64,000 bases of DNA from Allacma fusca (Eukaryota; Arthropoda; Collembola; Symphypleona; Sminthuridae). The stretch covers positions 23,880,654 through 23,944,653 of the forward strand of contig OX359250.1 in assembly GCA_947179485.1 (NCBI GenBank). The letters run 5' to 3'. How positions within the stretch are numbered: position 1 is the first letter of the stretch; each line of letters begins with the position of its first letter. The notes under the pieces are model-generated. The model saw nothing but the letters and a program-made list of their open reading frames with translations. It was not told the origin of the DNA and searched no databases. A program made the translations under genes and the position numbers. Positions 51,508 through 62,598 of the stretch are shown one piece after another.

Positions 51508-51601
51508 GAATTACAATTTGAATTACAATTTGAAACTGCAATTTGAAACTGCAATTTGAAATTGCAATTTGAAACTGCAATTTTAAACTGCAATTTGAAA
51601 C
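51508..51601. repeat. Truncated cassette with TTTTAAAC unit
   Basis: The pair, AAATTGC and TTTTAAAC units are present, then the sequence passes into a plain run instead of the third 12-bp unit. About 190 bp on there is an 11-bp unit (GAATGCAA near 51,792). Confidence 0.83.
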
Positions 51602-51997
51602 TGCAATTTGAAACTGCAATTTGAAACTGCAATTTGAAACTGCAATTTGAAACTGCAATTTGAAACTGCAATTTGAAACTGCAATTTGAAACTGCAATTT
51701 GAAACTGCAATTTGAAACTGCAATTTGAAACTGCAATTTGAAACTGCAATTTGAAACTGCAATTTGAAACTGCAATTTGAAACTGCAATTTGAATGCAAT
51801 TTGAAACTTCAATTTGAAACTGCAATTTGAAACTGCAATTTGACACTGCAATTTGAAACTTCAATTTGAAACTTCAATTTGAAACTGCAATTTGAAACTG
51901 CAATTTGAAACTTCAATTTGAAACTGCAATTTGAAACTGCAATTTGAAACTGCAATTTGAAACTTCAATTTGAAACTGCAATTTGAAACTTCAATTT

Positions 51998-52170
51998 GAA
52001 TTACAATTTGAATTACAATTTGAAACTGCAATTTGAAACTGCAATTTGAAATTGCAATTTGAAACTGCAATTTGAAACTGCAATTTGAATTACAATTTGA
52101 AACTTCAATTTGAAACTACAATTTGAAACTTCAATTTGAATTACAATTTGAAACTTCAATCTGAAACTTC
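51998..52170. repeat. 172-bp cassette with ACTAC unit
   Basis: Reference length and order, but the plain unit between the two late CTTC units is ACTAC, as just before CAATCTG near 36, 1,304, 5,573 and 11,010. The ACTAC and CAATCTG association is therefore old. Confidence 0.87.
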
Positions 52171-54400
52171 AATTTGAAACTGCAATTTGAAACTGCAATT
52201 TGAAACTGCAATTTGAAACTGCAATTTGAAACTGCAATTTGAAACTGCAATTTGAAACTGCAATTTGAAACTGCAATTTGAAACTGCAATTTGAAACTGC
52301 AATTTGAAACTGCAATTTGAAACTGCAATTTGAAACTGCAATTTGAAACTGCAATTTGAAACTGCAATTTGAAACTGCAATTTGAAACTGCAATTTGAAA
52401 CTGCAATTTGAAACTGCAATTTGAAACTGCAATTTGAAACTGCAATTTGAAACTGCAATTTGAAACTGCAATTTGAAACTGCAATTTGAAACTGCAATTT
52501 GAAACTGCAATTTGAAACTGCAATTTGAAACTGCAATTTGAAACTGCAATTTGAAACTGCAATTTGAAACTGCAATTTGAAACTGCAATTTGAAACTTCA
52601 ATTTGAAACTGCAATTTGAAACTGCAATTTGAAACTGCAATTTGAAACTTCAATTTGAAACTGCAATTTGAAACTGCAATTTGAAACTGCAATTTGAAAC
52701 TTCAATTTGAAACTGCAATTTGAAACTGCAATTTGAAACTGCAATTTGAAACTGCAATTTGAAACTGCAATTTGAAACTGCAATTTGAAACTGCAATTTG
52801 AAACTTCAATTTGAAACTGCAATTTGAAACTGCAATTTGAAACTGCAATTTGAAACTGCAATTTGAAACTGCAATTTGAAACTGCAATTTGAAACTTCAA
52901 TTTGAAACTGCAATTTGAAACTGCAATTTGAAACTGCAATTTGAAACTTCAATTTGAAACTGCAATTTGAAACTGCAATTTGAAACTTCAATTTGAAACT
53001 GCAATTTGAAACTGCAATTTGAAACTGCAATTTGAAACTGCAATTTGAAACTGCAATTTGAAACTGCAATTTGAAACTGCAATTTGAAACTTCAATTTGA
53101 AACTGCAATTTGAAACTGCAATTTGAAACTGCAATTTGAAACTGCAATTTGAAACTTCAATTTGAAACTGCAATTTGAAACTGCAATTTGAAACTGCAAT
53201 TTGAAACTGCAATTTGAAACTTCAATTTGAATTACAATTTAAATTACAATTTGAAACTGCAATTTGAAACTGCAATTTGAAACTGCAATTTGAAACTGCA
53301 ATTTGAAACTGCAATTTGAAACTGCAATTTGAAACTGCAATTTGAAACTGCAATTTGAAACTTCAATTTGAAACTGCAATTTGAAACTGCAATTTGAAAC
53401 TGCAATTTGAAACTGCAATTTGAAACTTCAATTTGAAACTGCAATTTGAAACTGCAATTTGAAACTGCAATTTGAAACTGCAATTTGAAACTTCAATTTG
53501 AATTACAATTTAAATTACAATTTGAAACTGCAATTTGAAACTGCAATTTGAAACTGCAATTTGAAACTGCAATTTGAAACTGCAATTTGAAACTGCAATT
53601 TGAAACTGCAATTTGAAACTGCAATTTGAAACTGCAATTTGAAACTGCAATTTGAAACTGCAATTTGAAACTGCAATTTGAAACTGCAATTTGAAACTGC
53701 AATTTGAAACTGCAATTTGAAACTTCAATTTGAAACTGCAATTTGAAACTGCAATTTGAAACTGCAATTTGAAACTGCAATTTGAAACTGCAATTTGAAG
53801 CTTAAATTTGAAACTGCAATTTGAAACTGCAATTTGAAACTGCAATTTGAAACTGCAATTTGAAACTGCAATTTGAAACTGCAATTTGAAACTGCAATTT
53901 GAAACTGCAATTTGAAACTGCAATTTGAAACTGCAATTTGAAACTGCAATTTGAAACTGCAATTTGAAACTGCAATTTGAAACTGCAATTTGAAACTGCA
54001 ATTCGAAACTGCAATTTGAAACTGCAATTTGAAACTGCAATTTGAAACTGCAATTTGAAACTGCAATTTGAAACTGCAATTTGAATCTGCAATTTGAAAC
54101 TGCAATTTGAAACTGCAATTTGAAACTGCAATTTGAAACTGCAATTTGAAACTGCAATTTGAAACTGCAATTTGAAACTGCAATTTGAAACTGCAATTTG
54201 AAACTGCAATTTGAAACTGCAATTTGAAACTGCAATTTGAAACTGCAATTTGAAACTGCAATTTGAAACTGCAATTTGAAACTGCAATTTGAAACTGCAA
54301 TTTGAAACTGCAATTTGAAACTGCAATTTGAAACTGCAATTTGAAACTGCAATTTGAAACTGCAATTTGAAACTGCAATTTGAAACTGCAATTTGAAACT
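52171..54400. repeat. Mostly plain 13-bp units
   Basis: This holds long runs of the consensus unit with CTTC units at intervals, the altered pairs at 53,229 and 53,500, one GAAGCTTAAATTTG double change near 53,799, a TTCGAA near 54,002 and a GAATCTGC near 54,076. I see nothing else. Confidence 0.85.
53229..53519. repeat. Two 12-bp-unit pairs with altered second unit
   Basis: Pairs at 53,229 and 53,500 have the second unit changed to TTTAAATTACAA (G to A). They are 271 bp apart and surrounded by similar runs, so one was probably copied from the other. I saw this form nowhere else in the window. Confidence 0.83.
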
Positions 54401-54426
54401 GCAATTTGAAACTGCAATTTGAAACT

Positions 54427-55090
54427 TCAATTTGAAACTGCAATTTGAAACTGCAATTTGAAACTGTAATTTGAAACTTCAATTTGAAACTGCAATTTGA
54501 AACTGCAATTTGAAACTGCAATTTGAAACTTCAATTTGAAACTGCAATTTGAAACTGCAATTTGAAACTTCAATTTGAAACTGCAATTTGAAACTGCAAT
54601 TTGAAACTGCAATTTGAAACTGCAATTTGAAACTGCAATTTGAAACTGCAATTTGAAACTTCAATATGAAACTGCAATTTGAAACTGCAATTTGAAACTT
54701 CAATTTGAAACTGCAATTTGAAACTGCAATTTGAAACTGCAATTTGAAACTTCAATTTGAAACTTCAATTTGAAACTTCAATTTGAAACTGCAATTTGAA
54801 ACTGCAATTTGAAACTGCAATTTGAAACTGCAATTTGAAACTGCAATTTGAAACTGCAATTTGAAACTTCAATTTGAAACTGCAATTTGAAACTGCAATT
54901 TGAAACTTCAATTTGAAACTGCAATTTGAAACTGCAATTTGAAACTGCAATTTGAAACTTCAATTTGAATTACAATTTGAATTACAATTTGAAACTGCAA
55001 TTTGAAACTGCAATTTGAAATTGCAATTTGAAACTGCAATTTGAAACTGCAATTTGAATTACAATTTGAAACTTCAATTTGAAACTGCAA
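54427..55090. repeat. Block resembling the left end of the window, copy 1
   Basis: Its CTTC spacing and ACTGTAAT unit reproduce 943-1,167 and return at 57,589. A private CAATATG within a CTTC context near 54,662 distinguishes it. Confidence 0.78.
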
Positions 55091-55139
55091 TTTGAAACTT
55101 CAATTTGAATTACAATTTGAAACTTCAATCTGAAACTTC
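54967..55139. repeat. 172-bp cassette
   Basis: Reference order and length. The approach (three consecutive CTTC units near 54,753-54,779) resembles 214-434. Confidence 0.89.
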
Positions 55140-56119
55140 AATTTGAAACTTCAATTTGAAACTGCAATTTGAAACTGCAATTTGAAACTTCAATTTGAAA
55201 CTGCAATTTGAAACTGCAATTTGAAACTGCAATTTGAAACTTCAATTTGAAACTGCAATTTGAAACTGCAATTTGAAACTTCAATTTGAAACTGCAATTT
55301 GAAACTGCAATTTGAAACTGCAATTTGAAACTGCAATTTGAAACTGCAATTTGAAACTGCAATTTGAAACTGCAATTTGAAACTGCAATTTGAAACTGCA
55401 ATTTGAAACTGCAATTTGAAACTGCAATTTGAAACTGCAATTTGAAACTGCAATTTGAAACTGCAATTTGAAACTGCAATTTGAAACTGCAATTTGAAAC
55501 TGCAATTTGAAACTGCAATTTGAAACTGCAATTTGAAACTGCAATTTGAAACTGCAATTTGAAACTGCAATTTGAAACTGCAATTTGAAACTGCAATTTG
55601 AAACTGCAATTTGAAACTGCAATTTGAAACTGCAATTTGAAACTGCAATTTGAAACTGCAATTTGAAACTGCAATTTGAAACTTCAATTTGAAACTGCAA
55701 TTTGAAACTGCAATTTGAAACTGCAATTTGAAACTGCAATTTGAAACTGCAATTTGAAACTGCAATTTGAAACTGCAATTTGAAACTGCAATTTGAAACT
55801 GCAATTTGAAACTGCAATTTGAAACTGCAATTTGAAACTGCAATTTGAAACTGCAATTTGAAACTGCAATTTGAAACTGCAATTTGAAACTGCAATTTGA
55901 AACTGCAATTTGAAACTGCAATTTGAAACTGCAATTTGAAACTGCAATTTGAAACTGCAATTTGAAACTGCAATTTGAAACTTCAATTTGAAACTGCAAT
56001 TTGAAACTGCAATTTGAAACTTCAATTTGAAACTGCAATTTGAAACTTCAATTTGAAACTGCAATTTGAAACTGCAATTTGAAACTTCAATTTGAAACTG
56101 CAATTTGAAACTTCAATTT

Positions 56120-57397
56120 GAATTACAATTTGAATTACAATTTGAAACTGCAATTTGAAACTGCAATTTGAAATTGCAATTTGAAACTGCAATTTGAAAC
56201 TGCAATTTGAAACTGCAATTTGAAACTGCAATTTGAAACTGCAATTTGAAACTGCAATTTGAAACTGCAATTTGAAATTGCAATTTGAAACTGCAATTTG
56301 AAACTGCAATTTGAAACTGCAATTTGAAACTGCAATTTGAAACTGCAATTTGAAACTGCAATTTGAAACTGCAATTTGAAACTGCAATTTGAAACTGCAA
56401 TTTGAAACTGCAATTTGAAACTGCAATTTGAAACTGCAATTTGAAACTGCAATTTGAAACTGCAATTTGAAACTGCAATTTGAAACTGCAATTTGAAACT
56501 GCAATTTGAAACTGCAATTTGAAACTGCAATTTGAAACTGCAATTTGAAACTTCAATTTGAAACTGCAATTTGAAACTGCAATTTGAAACTTCAATTTGA
56601 AACTGCAATTTGAAACTTCAATTTGAATTACAATTTGAATTACAATTTGAAACTGCAATTTGAAACTGCAATTTGAAACTGCAATTTGAAACTGCAATTT
56701 GAAACTGCAATTTGAAACTGCAATTTGAAACTGCAATTTGAAACTGCAATTTGAAACTGCAATTTGAAACTGCAATTTGAAACTGCAATTTGAAACTGCA
56801 ATTTGAAACTGCAATTTGAAACTGCAATTTGAAACTGCAATTTGAAACTGCAATTTGAAACTGCAATTTGAAACTGCAATTTGAAACTGCAATTTGAAAC
56901 TGCAATTTGAAACTGCAATTTGAAACTTCAATTTGAAACTGCAATTTGAAACTGCAATTTGAAACTTCAATTTGAAACTGCAATTTGAAACTTCAATTTG
57001 AATTACAATTTGAATTACAATTTGAAACTGCAATTTGAAACTGCAATTTGAAACTGCAATTTGAAACTGCAATTTGAAACTGCAATTTGAAACTGCAATT
57101 TGAAACTGCAATTTGAAACTGCAATTTGAAACTGCAATTTGAAACTGCAATTTGAAACTGCAATTTGAAACTGCAATTTGAAACTGCAATTTGAAACTGC
57201 AATTTGAAATTGCAATTTGAAACTGCACTTTGAAACTGCAATTTGAAACTGCAATTTGAAACTGCAATTTGAAACTGCAATTTGAAACTGCAATTCGAAA
57301 CTGCAATTTGAAACTGCAATTTGAAACTGCAATTTGAAACTGCAATTTGAAACTGCAATTTGAAACTGCAATTTGAAACTGCAATTTGAAACTGCAA
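56120..57397. repeat. Block with three 12-bp-unit pairs, partner of 59,256-60,158
   Basis: Pairs at 56,120, 56,625 and 57,000. The first two match 59,256 and 59,761 at an offset of 3,136. The sequence after 57,000, including AAATTGC plus CACTTTG near 57,226 and TTCGAA near 57,296, matches the sequence after 59,761 at an offset of 2,761. The downstream copy therefore lacks one 375-bp interval between two pairs. Confidence 0.8.
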
Positions 57398-57588
57398 TTT
57401 GAAACTTCAATTTGAAACTGCAATTTGAAACTGCAATTTGAAACTGCAATTTGAAACTGCAATTTGAAACTGCAATTTGAAACTGCAATTTGAAACTGCA
57501 ATTTGAAACTGCAATTTGAAACTGCAATTTGAAACTGCAATTTGAAACTGCAATTTGAAACTGCAATTTGAAACTGCAATTTGAAACT

Positions 57589-58239
57589 TCAATTTGAAAC
57601 TGCAATTTGAAACTGCAATTTGAAACTGTAATTTGAAACTTCAATTTGAAACTGCAATTTGAAACTGCAATTTGAAACTGCAATTTGAAACTTCAATTTG
57701 AAACTGCAATTTGAAACTGCAATTTGAAACTTCAATTTGAAACTGCAATTTGAAACTGCAATTTGAAACTGCAATTTGAAACTGCAATTTGAAACTGCAA
57801 TTTGAAACTGCAATTTGAAACTTCAATTTGAAACTGCAATTTGAAACTGCAATTTGAAACTTCAATTTGAAACTGCAATTTGAAACTGCAATTTGAAACT
57901 GCAATTTGAAACTTCAATTTGAAACTTCAATTTGAAACTTCAATTTGAAACTGCAATTTGAAACTGCAATTTGAAACTGCAATTTGAAACTGCAATTTGA
58001 AACTGCAATTTGAAACTGCAATTTGAAACTTCAATTTGAAACTGCAATTTGAAACTGCAATTTGAAACTTCAATTTGAAACTGCAATTTGAAACTGCAAT
58101 TTGAAACTTCAATTTGAATTACAATTTGAATTACAATTTGAAACTGCAATTTGAAACTGCAATTTGAAATTGCAATTTGAAACTGCAATTTGAAACTGCA
58201 ATTTGAATTACAATTTGAAACTTCAATTTGAAACTGCAA
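57589..58239. repeat. Block resembling the left end of the window, copy 2
   Basis: Copy of 54,427-55,090 at an offset of 3,162, dropping to 3,149 before the cassette (one unit). Confidence 0.78.
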
Positions 58240-58288
58240 TTTGAAACTTCAATTTGAATTACAATTTGAAACTTCAATCTGAAACTTC
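58116..58288. repeat. 172-bp cassette
   Basis: Reference order and length, counterpart of 54,967 at an offset of 3,149. The segments before the two cassettes are offset by 3,162, one unit more. Confidence 0.89.
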
Positions 58289-59255
58289 AATTTGAAACTG
58301 CAATTTGAAACTGCAATTTGAAACTGCAATTTGAAACTGCAATTTGAAACTGCAATTTGAAACTGCAATTTGAAACTGCAATTTGAAACTGCAATTTGAA
58401 ACTGCAATTTGAAACTGCAATTTGAAACTGCAATTTGAAACTGCAATTTGAAACTGCAATTTGAAACTTCAATTTGAAACTGCAATTTGAAACTGCAATT
58501 TGAAACTGCAATTTGAAACTGCAATTTGAAACTGCAATTTGAAACTGCAATTTGAAACTGCAATTTGAAACTGCAATTTGAAACTGCAATTTGAAACTGC
58601 AATTTGAAACTGCAATTTGAAACTGCAATTTGAAACTGCAATTTGAAACTGCAATTTGAAACTGCAATTTGAAACTGCAATTTGAAACTGCAATTTGAAA
58701 CTGCAATTTGAAACTGCAATTTGAAACTGCAATTTGAAACTGCAATTTGAAACTGCAATTTGAAACTGCAATTTGAAACTGCAATTTGAAACTGCAATTT
58801 GAAACTGCAATTTGAAACTGCAATTTGAAACTTCAATTTGAAACTGCAATTTGAAACTGCAATTTGAAACTTCAATTTGAAACTGCAATTTGAAACTGCA
58901 ATTTGAAACTGCAATTTGAAACTGCAATTTGAAACTGCAATTTGAAACTGCAATTTGAAACTTCAATTTGAAACTGCAATTTGAAACTGCAATTTGAAAC
59001 TTCAATTTGAAACTGCAATTTGAAACTGCAATTTGAAACTGCAATTTGAAACTTCAATTTGAAACTTCAATTTGAAACTTCAATTTGAAACTGCAATTTG
59101 AAACTGCAATTTGAAACTGCAATTTGAAACTGCAATTTGAAACTGCAATTTGAAACTGCAATTTGAAACTTCAATTTGAAACTGCAATTTGAAACTGCAA
59201 TTTGAAACTGCAATTTGAAACTTCAATTTGAAACTGCAATTTGAAACTTCAATTT

Positions 59256-60158
59256 GAATTACAATTTGAATTACAATTTGAAACTGCAATTTGAAACTGC
59301 AATTTGAAATTGCAATTTGAAACTGCAATTTGAAACTGCAATTTGAAACTGCAATTTGAAACTGCAATTTGAAACTGCAATTTGAAACTGCAATTTGAAA
59401 CTGCAATTTGAAATTGCAATTTGAAACTGCAATTTGAAACTGCAATTTGAAACTGCAATTTGAAACTGCAATTTGAAACTGCAATTTGAAACTGCAATTT
59501 GAAACTGCAATTTGAAACTGCAATTTGAAACTGCAATTTGAAACTGCAATTTGAAACTGCAATTTGAAACTGCAATTTGAAACTGCAATTTGAAACTGCA
59601 ATTTGAAACTGCAATTTGAAACTGCAATTTGAAACTGCAATTTGAAACTGCAATTTGAAACTGCAATTTGAAACTGCAATTTGAAACTTCAATTTGAAAC
59701 TGCAATTTGAAACTGCAATTTGAAACTTCAATTTGAAACTGCAATTTGAAACTTCAATTTGAATTACAATTTGAATTACAATTTGAAACTGCAATTTGAA
59801 ACTGCAATTTGAAACTGCAATTTGAAACTGCAATTTGAAACTGCAATTTGAAACTGCAATTTGAAACTGCAATTTGAAACTGCAATTTGAAACTGCAATT
59901 TGAAACTGCAATTTGAAACTGCAATTTGAAACTGCAATTTGAAACTGCAATTTGAAACTGCAATTTGAAATTGCAATTTGAAACTGCACTTTGAAACTGC
60001 AATTTGAAACTGCAATTTGAAACTGCAATTTGAAACTGCAATTTGAAACTGCAATTCGAAACTGCAATTTGAAACTGCAATTTGAAACTGCAATTTGAAA
60101 CTGCAATTTGAAACTGCAATTTGAAACTGCAATTTGAAACTGCAATTTGAAACTGCAA
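59256..60158. repeat. Partner of 56,120-57,397 with a 375-bp interval missing
   Basis: Pairs at 59,256 and 59,761. The downstream part aligns with 57,000 onward rather than 56,625 onward. This is what recombination between the neighbouring pairs would leave. Confidence 0.78.
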
Positions 60159-61188
60159 TTTGAAACTTCAATTTGAAACTGCAATTTGAAACTGCAATTT
60201 GAAACTGCAATTTGAAACTGCAATTTGAAATTGCAATTTGAAACTGCAATTTGAAACTGCAATTTGAAACTGCAATTTGAAACTTCAATTTGAAACTGCA
60301 ATTTGAAACTTCAATTTGAATTACAGTTTGAATTACAATTTGAAACTGCAATTTGAAACTGCAATTTGAAACTGCAATTTGAAATTGCAATTTGAAACTG
60401 CAATTTGAAACTGCAATTTGAATTACAGTTTGAAACTTCAATTTGAAACTGCAATTTGAAACTTCAATTTGAATTACAATTTGAAACTTCTATCTGAAAC
60501 TTCAATTTGAAACTTCCATTTGAAACTGCAATTTGAAACTGCAATTTGAAACTGCAATTTGAAACTTCAATTTGAAACTGCAATTTGGAACTGCAATTTG
60601 AAACTGCAATTTGAAACTGCAATTTGAAACTTCAATTTTAAACTTCAATTTGAAACTGCAATTTGAAACTTCAATTTGAAACTGCAATTTGAAACTGCAA
60701 TTTGAAACTGCAATTTGAAACTGCAATTTGAAACTGCAATTTGAAACTGCAATTTGAAACTGCAATTTGAAACTGCAATTTGAAACTTCAATTTGAATTA
60801 CAATTTGAAACTTCAATTTGAAACTGCAATTTGAAACTTCAATTTGAAACTGCAATTTGAAACTTCAATTTGAAACTGCAATTTGAAACTGCAATTTGAA
60901 ACTGCAATTTGAAACTGCAATTTGAAACTGCAATTTGAAACTTCAATTGAAACTTCAATTTGAAACTTCAATTTGAAACTGCAATTTGAAACTGCAATTT
61001 GAAACTGCAATTTGAAACTGCAATTTGAAACTGCAATTTGAAACTGCAATTTGAAACTTCAATTTGAAACTTCAATTTGAATTACAATTTGAAACTTCAA
61101 TTTGAAACTGCAATTTGAAACTTCAATTTGAAACTGCAATTTGAAACTGCAATTTGAAACTTCAATTTGAAACTGCAATTTGAAACTG
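59761..61188. repeat. 2,812-bp-offset block, copy 1
   Basis: Matches 62,599-64,000: CACTTTG, TTCGAA (60,056 and 62,868), cassette 60,318 and 63,130, TCTATCTG 60,489 and 63,301, GGAAC, CTTCAATTTTAAAC, and an irregular 11-bp unit (CTTCAATTGAAAC, near 60,944 and 63,756). The offset is 2,838 at the first pair and 2,812 later (two units). Confidence 0.84.
60318..60503. repeat. 185-bp cassette, TTACAG in first unit, TCTATCTG end
   Basis: The first 12-bp unit itself reads TTACAG, as does the third. It ends in TCTATCTG (60,489). Confidence 0.85.
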
Positions 61189-62598
61189 CAATTTGAAACT
61201 GCAATTTGAAACTGCAATTTGAAACTGCAATTTGAAACTGCAATTTGAAACTGCAATTTGAAACTGCAATTTGAAACTGCAATTTGAATCTTCAATTTGA
61301 AACTGCAATTTGAAACTGCAATTTGAAACTGCAATTTGAAACTGCAATTTGAAACTGCAATTTGAAACTGCAATTTGAAACTGCAATTTGAAACTGCAAT
61401 TTGAAGTTGCAATTTGAAACTGCAATTTGAAACTGCAATTTGAAACTGCAATTTGAAACTGCAATTTGAAACTGCAATTTGAAACTGCAATTTGAAACTG
61501 CAATTTGAAACTGCAATTTGAAACTGCAATTTGAAACTGCAATTTGAAACTTCAATTTGAAACTGCAATTTGAAACTGCAATTTGAAACTGTAATTTGAA
61601 ACTGCAATTCGAAACTGCAATTTGAAACTGCAATTTGAAACTGCAATTTGAAACTGCAATTTGAAACTGCAATTTGAAACTGCAATTTGAAACTGCAATT
61701 TGAAACTGCAATTTGAAACTGCAATTTGAAACTGCAATTTGAAACTGCAATTTGAAACTGCAATTTGAAACTGCAATTTGAAACTGCAATTTGAAACTGC
61801 AATTTGAAACTGCAATTTGAAACTGCAATTTGAAACTTCAATTTGAAACTGCAATTTGAAACTGCAATTTGAAACTGTAATTTGAAACTGCAATTCGAAA
61901 CTGCAATTTGAAACTGCAATTTGAAACTGCAATTTGAAACTGCAATTTGAAACTGCAATTTGAAACTGCAATTTGAAACTGCAATTTGAAACTGCAATTT
62001 GAAACTGCAATTTGAAACTGCAATTTGAAACTGCAATTTGAAACTGCAATTTGAAACTGCAATTTGAAACTGCAATTTGAAACTGCAATTTGAAACTGCA
62101 ATTTGAAACTGCAATTTGAAACTGCAATTTGAAACTGCAATTTGAAACTGCAATTTGAAACTGCAATTTGAAACTTCAATTTGAAACTGCAATTTGAAAC
62201 TGCAATTTGAAACTGCAATTTGAAACTGCAATTTGAAACTGCAATTTGAAACTGCAATTTGAAACTGCAATTTGAAACTGCAATTTGAAACTGCAATTTG
62301 AAACTGCAATTTGAAACTGCAATTTGAAACTGCAATTTGAAACTGCAATTTGAAACTGCAATTTGAAACTGCAATTTGAAACTGCAATTTGAAACTGCAA
62401 TTTGAAACTGCAATTTGAAACTGCAATTTGAAACTGCAATTTGAAACTGCAATTTGAAACTTCAATTTGAAACTGCAATTTGAAACTGCAATTTGAAACT
62501 TCAATTTGAAACTGCAATTTGAAACTTCAATTTGAAACTGCAATTTGAAACTGCAATTTGAAACTTCAATTTGAAACTGCAATTTGAAACTTCAATTT
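61189..62598. repeat. Plain run with GAATCTTC, GAAGTTGC and two TTCGAA units
   Basis: GAATCTTC near 61,288 and GAAGTTGC near 61,403 follow a TCTATCTG block, as in the 3,581-bp blocks (15,293 and 15,409). ACTGTAAT plus TTCGAA pairs lie near 61,590-61,611 and 61,876-61,895. The rest is consensus units. Confidence 0.8.
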
